A stretch of DNA of 64,000 bases. Source: Marinomonas gallaica. Lineage in GTDB: Bacteria; Pseudomonadota; Gammaproteobacteria; Pseudomonadales; Marinomonadaceae. Position 1 is the first letter of the stretch. Each line of letters begins with the position of its first letter. The DNA lies in NCBI RefSeq assembly GCF_001639745.1, contig NZ_LTAX01000006.1, positions 1 to 64,000 on the forward strand, in the 5' to 3' direction. The notes beneath the pieces are model-generated. The model saw only the letters and a list, made by a program, of their open reading frames with translations, had not been told where the DNA came from and made no database searches. Position numbers and translations under genes: made by a program. Shown here piece after piece: positions 1 through 8,499 of this stretch.

Positions 1-189
<189 letters not shown>

Positions 190-377
190 ATAACACCAAA
201 ATGGTTTTAAGAGTGTGAAGAAAACATACTCGCTGTACTACAGACTACGATACCAACACTGGTTTGATACTTGGTTATCACTATTTCAAAAGTTTTATTG
301 TTAAAGACTCAAGTTCACGAACTTGCGTGTTTTGGCTAAGGCAAACAGAAGCCCCCCAAAACGATCGCAAACCCGTT
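190..377 (+). other. 23S-5S internal spacer
   Basis: Transcribed spacer of the rrn operon between the 23S and 5S genes. No tRNA gene is seen in it. A small hairpin with six-base arms lies at 310-325. I see nothing else to annotate. Confidence 0.8.
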
Positions 378-495
378 TGCTTGACGATCATAGAGGCGTT
401 GAACCACCTGATCCCATCCCGAACTCAGAAGTGAAAGGCGCCATCGCCGATGGTAGTGTGGGAGATCCCATGTGAGAGTAGGTCGTCGTCAAGCA
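378..495 (+). rRNA. rrf: 5S ribosomal RNA
   Basis: Complete 5S rRNA. It starts with TGCTTGACGA and ends with the complementary GTCAAGCA, which form helix I. The conserved core with GAACTCAGAAGTGAAA and CGCCGATGGTAGTGTGGG is present at about 420-465. It follows the 23S gene in the normal rrn order and is followed by a strong terminator, so the operon ends here. Ends are set by the helix I pairing and are good to one or two bases. Confidence 0.97.
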
Positions 496-506
496 TCATA
501 CAAAGG

Positions 507-539
507 AAGCCCTGATAGCAATGCTGTCAGGGCTTTTTT
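507..539 (+). terminator. rrn operon terminator
   Basis: Inverted repeat AGCCCTGATAGC / GCTGTCAGGGCT with a short loop, followed by a run of six T. It lies 12 bases after the 5S gene and is a typical Rho-independent terminator for the rRNA operon. Confidence 0.92.
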
Positions 540-576
540 GTGTCTGCGGTTTTCCTCATCTCAACACCTCAACACA

Positions 577-632
577 GCTAGATTGCGCATCCCTTTTGTA
601 CCCCGCTTGCGCCTGTCTCATGCTTCGACGCG
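577..632 (+). repeat. direct repeat copy 1, downstream of 5S
   Basis: About 56 bases beginning GCTAGATTGCGCATCC and ending CTTCGACGCGT. It recurs with only a few differences at 744-801. Neither copy reads as a convincing gene, and codon-like structure is absent. The two copies probably reflect duplication or recombination next to the rRNA operon. Confidence 0.85.
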
Positions 633-711
633 TCAGCGCGTGACATCAAAAGCGTGCGTCTTATGGCATCAGTCAGAGAAGGTGTTCAGAAAAACAGAGA
701 CAGAGCATCAT

Positions 712-731
712 CTGATCCCATCCCGAACTCA
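712..731 (+). other. 20-base fragment of the 5S rRNA core
   Basis: Bases 712-731 are identical to bases 408-427 inside the 5S rRNA gene upstream. The match stops abruptly at both ends and merges directly into the second copy of the downstream repeat. It is too short to be a 5S gene and looks like a recombination remnant. Confidence 0.85.
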
Positions 732-743
732 ACGCATCAACGC

Positions 744-801
744 AGCTAGATTGCGCATCCTCTTTTATGCCCCGCTTGCGCCTGTCTCATACTTCGACGC
801 G
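744..801 (+). repeat. direct repeat copy 2, downstream of 5S
   Basis: Second copy of the repeat at 577-632, same orientation, about 58 bases, with small differences such as CTCTTTTATG in place of CCTTTTGTA. It lies just after the 5S-derived fragment. The stretch 802-994 that follows holds no gene that I can support. Confidence 0.85.
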
Positions 802-994
802 TAACATGAAAAGGCTAGGGCTTACTTGATATGTTTTGACTGATTCTCGTAAACACTCTCGATCAACTTAGCTCGATTAGTCGAGTTAGCGGGTTAAATT
901 AAGTTTCTTGCTCTACCTATAGGCGAGTTAGTGCACGGTATTTGACTAATGATAACTACTTAGGAACAACCAAAGCGGCTATGTATATAAAAAC

Positions 995-1018
995 TTAAGT
1001 TATTTAATATTAACTTAA
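995..1018. promoter_or_regulatory. AT-rich inverted repeat upstream of a membrane protein gene
   Basis: Perfect inverted repeat with arms TTAAGTTA and TAACTTAA (8 bases each) around an 8-base AT spacer. It ends about 22 bases before the start codon of the next gene, where an operator could act. No known protein is assigned to it. Confidence 0.4.
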
Positions 1019-1040
1019 TAAAAGTCTGCTAGGTGATGTG

Positions 1041-1697
1041 ATGTTTTTTCTTCGAGGTTTTATTTATCTATTTGCATTAGTCGGGGTGGCTCACTGTATT
1101 TCTTTAGAAGCTTATCAGCTGGGTACGGCTGCAGAGTACAGTGAGTCATCATTGGTAGAGAGAATGCAGGATTTATTTACATTCTCTAGTGCGTTAACTT
1201 TTTTGGTGTGTGCGTATTTTTCTAAGCCACTGCGTCAGGCATGTATTTTACTCAGTGCTTTAATGTTTATGATGTTTGTCCGTGAATCAGATTCATTCTT
1301 GGATCTCTATGTATTCGACGGTGCTTGGCAATTGTTTGTGGGCAGTATTCTGGCGATGACGCTTTATTATTTGCGCCATCAAGTAAAAGAAAGCTACTAC
1401 TCGTTAAAGCACTTTTCGGAGACCTCTAGCTTCGGGTTTGTTGTGTCTGGTTTGGTTATAGTGTTGGCCTTTTCTCGAATGTTTGGACGAACTAGTTTTT
1501 GGCATAGTTTGATGGGCGATGCATACGTACGTTCAGTGAAAAATGTAGTGGAGGAGGGAACAGAGTTACTCGGTTACGCAATAGTCATGATTGCGGCGAC
1601 GGAGCTGCTTTATTTCGTCTGTGCTGCGGTGAAACAAAATAAAGCCGCTTCACGAGTTACGTCTGATAATTATACTAAATCTAAGTTAGCTCATTAA
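1041..1697 (+). CDS. unknown polytopic inner membrane protein
   Basis: I do not recognise this 218-residue protein by family. It has about six hydrophobic stretches (roughly residues 3-20, 46-62, 65-83, 92-112, 132-150 and 176-196), so it should sit in the inner membrane with little outside it. Charged residues are few and no catalytic motif stands out. An upstream in-frame GTG at 1038 is possible, but the ATG at 1041 has AGG seven bases before it and is preferred. The gene is alone on its strand, with an AT-rich inverted repeat in front of it. Its last 17 bases overlap the end of the convergent LysR gene. Confidence 0.8.
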   Translation: MFFLRGFIYLFALVGVAHCISLEAYQLGTAAEYSESSLVERMQDLFTFSSALTFLVCAYFSKPLRQACILLSALMFMMFVRESDSFLDLYVFDGAWQLFVGSILAMTLYYLRHQVKESYYSLKHFSETSSFGFVVSGLVIVLAFSRMFGRTSFWHSLMGDAYVRSVKNVVEEGTELLGYAIVMIAATELLYFVCAAVKQNKAASRVTSDNYTKSKLAH

Positions 1698-2616
1698 GCT
1701 CATTTCTCAGCCAGTGTCTTAGCTGCTTAAGCGCTGGTTCATGCCTTCTGCTGTGTTTGTAGGCAATATAAAATCGGTCTTCAGCATTATGTGCAACACA
1801 GGGCAGTTTGATTAGCCCATCCTTAGGGTCGTTTTCGTTAAACATATAGTCGTTGACTAGCGCGATGCCTAAGGAGTGCGCTGCTGCCTCATGAGCAAGC
1901 ATTAGATGGCTAAACCGATGAAAGTTGATGTCATCAGGTAGCTCTTTACCCTGTTCCTTAAACCATCTTCTCCAGTCTTCAGCGTAACTCTCATACATGC
2001 TGTAGGACGTAATTAATGGAAACCTTGCTAGTATTTCAGGGTTTGTTTTTAGTTCGAGTTGCAGTTCCTTATCACTGAATACATTAAGCTCAGACAAAAG
2101 CTCTTGATAAAAGCTTTGATTGCATACTGGGAATAATCGTTCCGTATAAAACCATTCAAAATCAAATCCTCGTTTTTCACTTTCAATAGTAATAAAACAG
2201 TCTGCTGTTCTATCTGATAGCTCAGGCTCAGAGAACGTCATTTCAATGGTGAGATCTAAGTTTGGATATTGTCGCTTAAGGTTTGGTAAACGTGGGATAA
2301 GCCAGTAAACGGCAAATGAGCTGTAAACAGCCAGCCTCAATTTTGTTTCAGTAACACCTTTTACATTCTCTGTTGCCCGAGCTATTTGGTTTAAAGAGCC
2401 GGTGATATTGTCAAGATAGAGTTTGCCTTCAGTGGTCAATTCTAGCTTTCTTCCTGAGCGGATAAAGAGCTGCTCTCCAAGGTGATCTTCAAGTGTTTTG
2501 ATGTGATGAGAAACTGCACTTTGGGTAATGTGCAGCTCGTTTGCGGCAAGTGAAAAGCTATTCAATCGCGCAACGGCTTCGAATACAGGTAGTGTTTTGA
2601 GAGGAGGTAGGTTCAT
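1681..2616 (-). CDS. LysR-family transcriptional regulator (GcvA-like)
   Basis: A 311-residue LysR-type regulator. The N-terminal winged helix-turn-helix (about residues 4-63) carries the family pattern SFSLAANELHITQSAVSHHI followed by GEQLF and LTTEG. The rest (about 90-300) is the effector-binding domain. The MNLPPLKTLPVFEAVARL start resembles the GcvA/AmpR branch. It is divergent from an EamA-type exporter across a 109-base gap, the usual arrangement for a LysR protein controlling its neighbour. That target is an inference, and the effector is unknown. The 3' end overlaps the convergent membrane protein gene. Confidence 0.93.
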   Translation of the reverse strand: MNLPPLKTLPVFEAVARLNSFSLAANELHITQSAVSHHIKTLEDHLGEQLFIRSGRKLELTTEGKLYLDNITGSLNQIARATENVKGVTETKLRLAVYSSFAVYWLIPRLPNLKRQYPNLDLTIEMTFSEPELSDRTADCFITIESEKRGFDFEWFYTERLFPVCNQSFYQELLSELNVFSDKELQLELKTNPEILARFPLITSYSMYESYAEDWRRWFKEQGKELPDDINFHRFSHLMLAHEAAAHSLGIALVNDYMFNENDPKDGLIKLPCVAHNAEDRFYIAYKHSRRHEPALKQLRHWLRNELNELT

Positions 2617-2725
2617 ATTTATCTATCTAAAAAACTAATACTAAAGTAAATTATATCATTTTATTGAATTCTATATCCTCTCTATACTCCGCGCCAATTA
2701 GTAATTTGATGAAAGGTGTATTGCC

Positions 2726-3622
2726 GTGTCAGGTAAAACAATCAGTAGTGCCATTTTAGTGTTAGTGATGGGTAACTTAATGGCGACAGTATGTGATGTA
2801 TTGGTAAAGCTTGCCAATGCTAACGAAGCTGTTTTCCAGTTTACGTTTTATCGCGTTCTCTTTATGTGTCTTGTGCTGCTTCCATTTGTTGTCGGCAAAC
2901 GAGTTGAGCGTCCATTAGAGGGGCTAAAGTTACATATTTTAAGAGGTAACCTTTGGATTCTTACGTCGGTGTTGTTGGTGATTTCCTTATCCCAGCTACC
3001 TCTCGCGACGGCGAATGCGGTTTTCTATACAGCACCAATTTTTATTATTTTGTTAGCGGTTATCTTTTATAAGGAGAGGCTCACTAAGACGGTGGTTTTT
3101 GCAGCGGTATCCGGCTTCTTAGGTGTGCTAGTGATTCTTAAACCAAGCTATATTGGCTGGGGGATGTTAAGTGCGTTAGGATTCGCATTCGTTCTGGCTG
3201 TTAATAGCTTACTGGTTCGTAAGTTGCCTGAAGGGCAGGGAGCGATGCATGGATTATTTATAGCGCAAATGTGTGCATTGCCTTTAGCCGGTGGCCTTGC
3301 AATATGGGAAGGCGGTTCTCTTTCTTGGGAGCAGCTTGGGCTGGCATTTGGTGCGTCGATTTGTTCGGTGCTGTATAGCTTAGGTTGCTTGGTTGGATAT
3401 CGTTATGTGGCGTCTAGCCAAGTGAGTTCAGCAGAATACTCTGGTCTATTGTTTGCGATATTTGCTGGTTGGTTTATGTTTGCTGAAACGGTTGATATGA
3501 GTTTATTGCTTGGCGCTGCTTTAATTGTGGTGCCGCTGATTTATATTGGACGAAAAGACATTATGGCTGAGCGACGTAAGCGCAGAGAGTTGGCCGCGCA
3601 GGCATCGGTGCCAGAGTTTTAA
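2726..3622 (+). CDS. EamA/DMT-superfamily transporter
   Basis: A 298-residue protein with about ten transmembrane helices arranged as two EamA repeats (roughly residues 8-137 and 148-275). The family pattern of a helix-breaking pair and a conserved KER after helix four is visible (IFYKERL). Such proteins usually export amino acids or other small metabolites, and the substrate cannot be read from sequence. The start is GTG, with GAAAGG nine bases upstream. It is divergent from a LysR regulator and followed by a terminator, so it is a single-gene unit, perhaps induced by its neighbour's effector. Confidence 0.93.
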   Translation: MSGKTISSAILVLVMGNLMATVCDVLVKLANANEAVFQFTFYRVLFMCLVLLPFVVGKRVERPLEGLKLHILRGNLWILTSVLLVISLSQLPLATANAVFYTAPIFIILLAVIFYKERLTKTVVFAAVSGFLGVLVILKPSYIGWGMLSALGFAFVLAVNSLLVRKLPEGQGAMHGLFIAQMCALPLAGGLAIWEGGSLSWEQLGLAFGASICSVLYSLGCLVGYRYVASSQVSSAEYSGLLFAIFAGWFMFAETVDMSLLLGAALIVVPLIYIGRKDIMAERRKRRELAAQASVPEF

Positions 3623-3640
3623 GTTATAGAAGTGCCGCTG

Positions 3641-3672
3641 AAAAAAAGCCCAGTTTGTAAGCTGGGCTTTTT
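3641..3672. terminator. bidirectional terminator
   Basis: AAAGCCCAG and CTGGGCTTT arms with a run of A before and T after. It lies between two convergent genes and can serve both. Confidence 0.9.
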
Positions 3673-3676
3673 GCTG

Positions 3677-4243
3677 TTAGTTGCTTTTTGTTGGAGATTT
3701 TGGTGGTAAAGAAGAATTGTTCTGTTGTGGCTCACCTGTCTTCAAAAGGTTGAGTAGAGTGGTTCGCTCCATGCTTGCTTTAAGCGCTAAATCCATTTGA
3801 TATTGGTAGGTGGTTTCCCAGTCAGAGCTGTTTGGTAGCATGTCACTTAAGTCACCAATTGCCTGCCTCATTACTGCAAGGTAGGCCTGAATATTCTCTT
3901 CTTGATCAATCAAAATATTCTTTAGTGCATTGGCGCTGCTGTGGCGTAGATAGGTTTTAAGTGTTTCGTTTTCGGCGCTTATGGCACTTAACTGAGTGTT
4001 TTGCTGCTCTATACTCTGGCGCATAGCATTCAATTGATTTTCTACTTTGGTTTGTGTCTCTGCCATCATTTCTTCGTTATTGTTTGAAGACGTAAGAAAG
4101 TATGTCAGAGCCGCTGAAGCGGATACGCTGATGAGAAAGCAAAGTAAAAAGCTAACGACTAAGCCAATTGGTAGCTTACTTTTTTTGGGGGGGGTGCTGT
4201 CTTGAGCGTCCGACTGATCTTTATTTCCTGCTGATTGACTCAT
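3677..4243 (-). CDS. unknown membrane-anchored coiled-coil protein
   Basis: A 188-residue protein that I do not recognise. It has a polar N-terminus, one transmembrane helix at about residues 26-48, then a region rich in Q, E, N and L (about 58-100) that looks like a coiled coil, and a low-complexity C-terminus rich in Pro, Ser and Asn. This topology suggests a single-pass inner membrane protein with a periplasmic or cytoplasmic helical domain. It is monocistronic, divergent from iscR, and ends at a shared terminator. No function is proposed. Confidence 0.8.
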   Translation of the reverse strand: MSQSAGNKDQSDAQDSTPPKKSKLPIGLVVSFLLCFLISVSASAALTYFLTSSNNNEEMMAETQTKVENQLNAMRQSIEQQNTQLSAISAENETLKTYLRHSSANALKNILIDQEENIQAYLAVMRQAIGDLSDMLPNSSDWETTYQYQMDLALKASMERTTLLNLLKTGEPQQNNSSLPPKSPTKSN

Positions 4244-4386
4244 AGATACCCTCTTAGCTGCTAGCGATTTGATTACTTCTTATACGTATCGGATAAAACC
4301 ATAAAGATATAACAACAAATATGCTGGAATTTATTCAGTTTTAGTAGTGTTGCCCTTAAAATACCGCAGATTCTAAATATGTGCTA

Positions 4387-4411
4387 ATAACCTACTAAAT
4401 TTGTCAGGTAA
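4387..4411 (+). promoter_or_regulatory. IscR type 1-like operator, distal copy
   Basis: 25-base imperfect palindrome ATAACCTACTAAATTTGTCA followed by GGTAA. It resembles the E. coli IscR [2Fe-2S] type 1 consensus (ATASYYGACTR-centre-GTCRRSTAT). It directly abuts a second such site, upstream of the iscR promoter. Assignment is by eye. Confidence 0.65.
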
Positions 4412-4436
4412 ATACTTGATCAAAATAGTAGGTTTT
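4412..4436 (+). promoter_or_regulatory. IscR type 1-like operator, proximal copy
   Basis: 25-base site ATACTTGATCAAAATAGTAG followed by GTTTT. It overlaps the -35 box (TTGATC, 4416-4421) of the iscR promoter, so bound IscR would block RNA polymerase. That is the expected geometry for autorepression by [2Fe-2S]-IscR. Confidence 0.7.
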
Positions 4437-4445
4437 GTGTATGAT
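4416..4445 (+). promoter_or_regulatory. iscR-suf promoter
   Basis: TTGATC at 4416-4421 and TATGAT at 4440-4445 with an 18-base spacer, 33 bases before the iscR start. It probably drives the whole iscR-suf cluster. Confidence 0.7.
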
Positions 4446-4478
4446 CGAAATATTCATTAGCACTTAAGTGGAAAGTTT

Positions 4479-4970
4479 ATGCGCTTAACAACAAAAGGTC
4501 GTTACGCGGTAACTGCAATGCTTGATTTAGCGCTGCACACAGACAATGGACCTGTTTCGCTTTCAGATATATCGAATAGGCAAAGTATCTCTTTGTCCTA
4601 TCTTGAGCAGCTGTTTGCAAAGCTCCGTAAAAAAGAGTTAGTAACCAGTGTTCGGGGTCCAGGTGGCGGATATCGCTTGAGTCGCGATCGAAGTGAAATT
4701 TATGTGGCGCAGATTGTGGATGCGGTAAACGAATCTGTAGATGCAACAGGTTGCCAAGGGAAGAGTGATTGCCAAGGTGGTCATACTTGCCTGACGCATC
4801 ATTTATGGTGTGATTTGAGTGATCAGATCCATGATTTTTTGAGTCAAATTAGTCTTGAGAAATTGGTCAATCGCCAAGATGTTCGGCTTGTTGCCGAGCG
4901 ACAAAATAAAGACGGCAAGGTGTCGGCTACAGCTTCTCAAGAGAAGATCTCTGCAGCCCTCATCGGTTAA
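4479..4970 (+). CDS. iscR: IscR, iron-sulfur cluster-sensing Rrf2 regulator
   Basis: A 163-residue Rrf2-family regulator whose DNA binding depends on a [2Fe-2S] cluster. The N-terminus [19 protein letters not shown] is the IscR hallmark, and the winged helix lies in residues 1-65. The ligands Cys92, Cys98, Cys104 and His107 fall at the same numbers as in E. coli IscR, so cluster binding should be intact. It leads the suf cluster with a 50-base gap to sufB. Two abutting IscR-like sites precede it, so it should repress its own operon when clusters are plentiful and release it on iron or oxidative stress. The 163-residue length is normal. Confidence 0.97.
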   Translation: MRLTTKGRYAVTAMLDLALHTDNGPVSLSDISNRQSISLSYLEQLFAKLRKKELVTSVRGPGGGYRLSRDRSEIYVAQIVDAVNESVDATGCQGKSDCQGGHTCLTHHLWCDLSDQIHDFLSQISLEKLVNRQDVRLVAERQNKDGKVSATASQEKISAALIG

Positions 4971-5020
4971 CGAACACAACTAGCAGGGCATGTCCCTGGA
5001 AGAATGAGTGAGTTTCTAAT

Positions 5021-6457
5021 ATGACTGAGCAGATTGATAAGGCGTTAGCTCGAGAGTACGAAGCGGGCTTCGTTTCTGCAGTGGAATCAGAAACCTTCGA
5101 GCCTGGTCTCGATGAAGACGTGATTCGCCGAATCTCTGAGGTCAAAGGTGAACCTGAATGGATGCTCGAGTGGCGTCTTAAAGCGTTTCGTGTTTGGCAA
5201 GAAATGGAAGAGCCTGATTGGGCTCATCTGTCCTATCCTAAAATTGACTTGCAATCGGTGTCTTATTACTCTGCACCAAAGAGTATGAAAGACAAGCCTA
5301 AGTCTCTTGATGAAGTGGATCCAGAGCTTTTACGTACCTACGAAAAGCTGGGAATTCCGTTAGTCGAGCAGCAAATGTTGGCAGGCATTGCTGTTGACGC
5401 AGTATTTGACTCTGTTTCAGTTGTAACGACTTTCCGTGAAAAGTTAGAAGAAGCAGGCGTTATTTTCTGCCCTATTTCAGAAGCGGTTCATAAATATCCA
5501 GACCTAATTAAAAAGTACATTGGTAGCGTCGTACCGACAAAAGACAACTATTTCGCAGCACTTAACTGCGCTGTGTTTACAGATGGTTCATTTGTCTACA
5601 TCCCCAAAGGCACTCGTTGTCCAATGGAGCTATCAACTTACTTCCGTATTAACGAGCAAAATACGGGGCAGTTTGAGCGCACCTTGATCATTGCCGATGA
5701 AGGTTCTCACGTAAGTTATCTTGAAGGTTGTACAGCACCTCAGCGTGATGAGAATCAATTGCACGCCGCGGTTGTTGAATTGGTTGCGTTGGACAATGCA
5801 GAAATTAAATACTCAACGGTTCAAAACTGGTATCCAGGTGATGAAGACGGTAAAGGCGGTATTTATAACTTTGTAACTAAGCGTGGGATATGCCATACCA
5901 ATGCCAAGATTTCTTGGACTCAGGTAGAAACCGGTTCTGCTGTTACGTGGAAATACCCAAGCTGTGTCTTAAAAGGCGATAACAGTATTGGTGAATTCTA
6001 TTCTGTTGCCTTGACGCGTGGTCGCCAGCAGGCGGATACCGGTACAAAAATGATCCATATTGGTAAGAACACCAAATCAACGATCATTTCGAAAGGTATT
6101 TCTGCCGGTAAGAGTAATAATTCCTACCGCGGTCTTGTGCGAATGAATCCAGGTGCGGAAGGTGCGCGTAACTTTACTCAGTGTGATTCATTACTGATCG
6201 GTGATCAGTGTGGTGCTCACACATTCCCATACGTAGAAAGCCGCAATCCATCAGCGATTGTTGAGCACGAGGCGACGACATCGAAAGTAAGTGATGATCA
6301 GATGTTTTTGTGTCGACAGCGTGGAGTTGATCCTGAAAAAGCGGTATCGATGATTGTAAACGGCTTCTGTAAAGAAGTATTTAAAGAACTCCCTATGGAG
6401 TTTGCCGTTGAAGCGGGCAAACTTCTCGAAATTAGCCTTGAAGGCTCTGTAGGTTAG
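5021..6457 (+). CDS. sufB: SufB, Fe-S cluster scaffold subunit
   Basis: A 478-residue SufB, the scaffold on which the SufBC2D complex builds [4Fe-4S] clusters in the cytoplasm. The C-terminal beta-helix core is well conserved ([20 protein letters not shown], then [19 protein letters not shown] motifs) and the C-terminal half keeps a cysteine at MFLCRQRG, the region of the cysteine thought to receive sulfur. The length is close to the E. coli protein (495). It follows iscR by 50 bases and precedes sufC by 19 bases, so it is part of one transcription unit. Confidence 0.97.
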   Translation: MTEQIDKALAREYEAGFVSAVESETFEPGLDEDVIRRISEVKGEPEWMLEWRLKAFRVWQEMEEPDWAHLSYPKIDLQSVSYYSAPKSMKDKPKSLDEVDPELLRTYEKLGIPLVEQQMLAGIAVDAVFDSVSVVTTFREKLEEAGVIFCPISEAVHKYPDLIKKYIGSVVPTKDNYFAALNCAVFTDGSFVYIPKGTRCPMELSTYFRINEQNTGQFERTLIIADEGSHVSYLEGCTAPQRDENQLHAAVVELVALDNAEIKYSTVQNWYPGDEDGKGGIYNFVTKRGICHTNAKISWTQVETGSAVTWKYPSCVLKGDNSIGEFYSVALTRGRQQADTGTKMIHIGKNTKSTIISKGISAGKSNNSYRGLVRMNPGAEGARNFTQCDSLLIGDQCGAHTFPYVESRNPSAIVEHEATTSKVSDDQMFLCRQRGVDPEKAVSMIVNGFCKEVFKELPMEFAVEAGKLLEISLEGSVG

Positions 6458-6476
6458 GTTGAGGAACCCATTGAAC

Positions 6477-7262
6477 ATGTCAAACGAAAACGTTTTGTTA
6501 TCGATCAAAGATTTGCACGCAAGTGTAGAAGAAAAAAACATTCTCAAAGGTCTCAACCTAGACATTAAACCTGGTGAAGTTCATGCCATCATGGGCCCGA
6601 ACGGTGCAGGTAAATCAACAACAGGTTATGTGCTTTCAGGTCGAGATGGTTACGAAGTAGACAGCGGTTCGGCAACGCTGGATGGTCAAGATCTGTTTGA
6701 TATGGATGTAGAAGAGCGTGCACGTGCCGGCCTATTTCTAGCGTTCCAATATCCAGTCGAGATTCCTGGCGTTAGTAACCTTGAATTCTTAAAGGTGTCT
6801 GTTGACTCTCAACGTGAAGCTCGTGGTGAAGAAGCGCTTACGTCAGCTGAGTTTTTGAAGCTTGCCAAAGAAGCGTGTAAGCAAGTTAACTTACCTGTTT
6901 CATTCTTGAAGCGTGGTGTTAACGAAGGGTTTTCAGGCGGTGAGAAGAAGCGTAATGAAATCATGCAAATGATTCTTCTTAAGCCGAAGCTGTGCATCCT
7001 TGATGAAACAGACTCAGGTTTGGATATCGACGCGATGCAAGTGGTTGCAAATGGTGTAAACAGTCAGCGTGATTCAGAGCGCAGCTTTATTGTTGTTACC
7101 CACTACCAGCGTCTTCTGGACTACATCAAACCAGATTTCGTGCACGTATTAGCAGACGGTAAAATTGTTAAGAGTGGCGACGCCTCTCTAGCGAAAGAGC
7201 TGGAAGCGCAAGGTTACGCTTGGCTGCAAACAGAGCCTACAGAAGACGAAATTGAGGATTAA
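6477..7262 (+). CDS. sufC: SufC, ABC-type ATPase of the SUF machinery
   Basis: A soluble ABC ATPase that powers the SufBCD scaffold. Walker A is GPNGAGKST (residues 40-48), the signature is FSGGEKKRNEI as in SufC rather than the canonical LSGGQ, and Walker B is CILDETDSGLD. The ATG at 6477 gives 261 residues and matches the family N-terminus. In-frame TTG codons at 6471 and 6459 also exist, and TTG 6471 sits six bases after GAGG, so the true start may be six bases earlier. It lies 19 bases after sufB and two bases before sufD. Confidence 0.96.
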   Translation: MSNENVLLSIKDLHASVEEKNILKGLNLDIKPGEVHAIMGPNGAGKSTTGYVLSGRDGYEVDSGSATLDGQDLFDMDVEERARAGLFLAFQYPVEIPGVSNLEFLKVSVDSQREARGEEALTSAEFLKLAKEACKQVNLPVSFLKRGVNEGFSGGEKKRNEIMQMILLKPKLCILDETDSGLDIDAMQVVANGVNSQRDSERSFIVVTHYQRLLDYIKPDFVHVLADGKIVKSGDASLAKELEAQGYAWLQTEPTEDEIED

Positions 7263-7264
7263 TC

Positions 7265-8488
7265 ATGAGTGAATGGTTACAACACGCCATCGCTCATGCA
7301 GATAGCATCCAAGATGGTTTTGCAGATCAGCGTGCTGTGTCATTGGCGCTGCTGAAAGATACGAAATGGCCTAGCCGTAAAACTGAAGCATGGAAATACA
7401 CGCCGCTTCGTGCTGTTGAGCGTAGTTCAGCGGTTGTTAAAGAAGAGTCACCTGAGCTAGCGCCAGTAGACGTAGTGGGTCTTGATTTCCTAGAGTTGAC
7501 GTTTGTAGATGGTCAATTGGTTTCAATGCCAGAAGACCTACCTGAAGGTCTTACCATTGAAATGCAAGAGTCTGATTTGTTCACTACGATTAAGCCTGAA
7601 CGTCATATTTTTGGCTTAGTTAATGATGTGTTAGCCGCCGATGTCGCTGTGGTTACTGTTGCTGAGAACGTAAAAATTGACTCGGTTTTACGAATCAATA
7701 ATTTACTAAGCAATGGCGCACAAGGTCATATTCGCGTGGTGGTTGAGCTAGAAGCGGGCGCTGCGTTAAAAGTTGTTGAAAATGCTGAAGCGCATGGCGC
7801 GACATTAACAACGGCTTACACCGAATTTCTGATTGGTGTTGAAGCTCATCTCGAGCATTACCGTTTTGCATTGCAAGCGGGTGATAATGTTGCTTTGGGT
7901 GGCAGTCACTTTAAATTGCTGGGTAAAGCGACGCTAAACAGCAGCATTATTGGCTTTGGTAGTGATTTGCAGCGTATCGATACCGATATCATTTATGCAG
8001 GTGAAAAAGCCGAAGCTAAGTTAAATGCGATTTATTTATTAGATGGCACTGAATTATTTGATTTACACGCAAACGTTGAGCATGCCGTACCAAACTGTAC
8101 AACGGAAGAGAATATTCGTGGTATAGCGGGTGATCGCAGTCGCGCAGTGTTCAATGGCCGTATTCATATTCATCGTGATGCGCAAAAGACGCTTGCAGAG
8201 CTAAATAATCGCAACCTTTTGTTGTCCGATAAAGCGGAAATCAATACTAAGCCTGAGTTAGAGATCTATGCCGATGATGTGCGTTGTGCCCATGGTGCAA
8301 CCATTGCAGAGATCGACAAAAAAGCATTGTACTACCTACAAACACGTGGCGTAAGTCGTTCTCAAGCACAGCTAATGCTGAGTTTTGGGTTTATTAATGA
8401 GTTGATTGATCAGATGCCTACTGCTGCACTAGCAGAATGGGTACGTCCGATTATTCGTGATCGATTTGCTCAGATGGAAGTAAAATAA
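7265..8488 (+). CDS. sufD: SufD, Fe-S scaffold subunit
   Basis: A 407-residue SufD, paralogue of SufB and partner in the SufBC2D complex, needed for iron acquisition by the scaffold. The N-terminal helical part has WPSRKTEAWKYTPL, typical of SufD. The C-terminal beta-helix carries DVRCAHGATI with a histidine at about 343, the position of the functional His360 in E. coli SufD. It starts two bases after sufC, indicating translational coupling, and is followed 11 bases later by sufS. Confidence 0.96.
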   Translation: MSEWLQHAIAHADSIQDGFADQRAVSLALLKDTKWPSRKTEAWKYTPLRAVERSSAVVKEESPELAPVDVVGLDFLELTFVDGQLVSMPEDLPEGLTIEMQESDLFTTIKPERHIFGLVNDVLAADVAVVTVAENVKIDSVLRINNLLSNGAQGHIRVVVELEAGAALKVVENAEAHGATLTTAYTEFLIGVEAHLEHYRFALQAGDNVALGGSHFKLLGKATLNSSIIGFGSDLQRIDTDIIYAGEKAEAKLNAIYLLDGTELFDLHANVEHAVPNCTTEENIRGIAGDRSRAVFNGRIHIHRDAQKTLAELNNRNLLLSDKAEINTKPELEIYADDVRCAHGATIAEIDKKALYYLQTRGVSRSQAQLMLSFGFINELIDQMPTAALAEWVRPIIRDRFAQMEVK

Positions 8489-8499
8489 GCGAGAAGCAT

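Noticed and set aside
472..804. 110-codon open frame downstream of 5S
   Set aside because: It starts inside the 5S gene and runs through the repeats. Its composition is not protein-like and it has no ribosome site.
2617..2725. Promoter boxes between the LysR and EamA genes
   Set aside because: TTGAAT and TATACT at 2664 and 2683 have a spacer of only 13 bases, too short for a convincing sigma-70 promoter.
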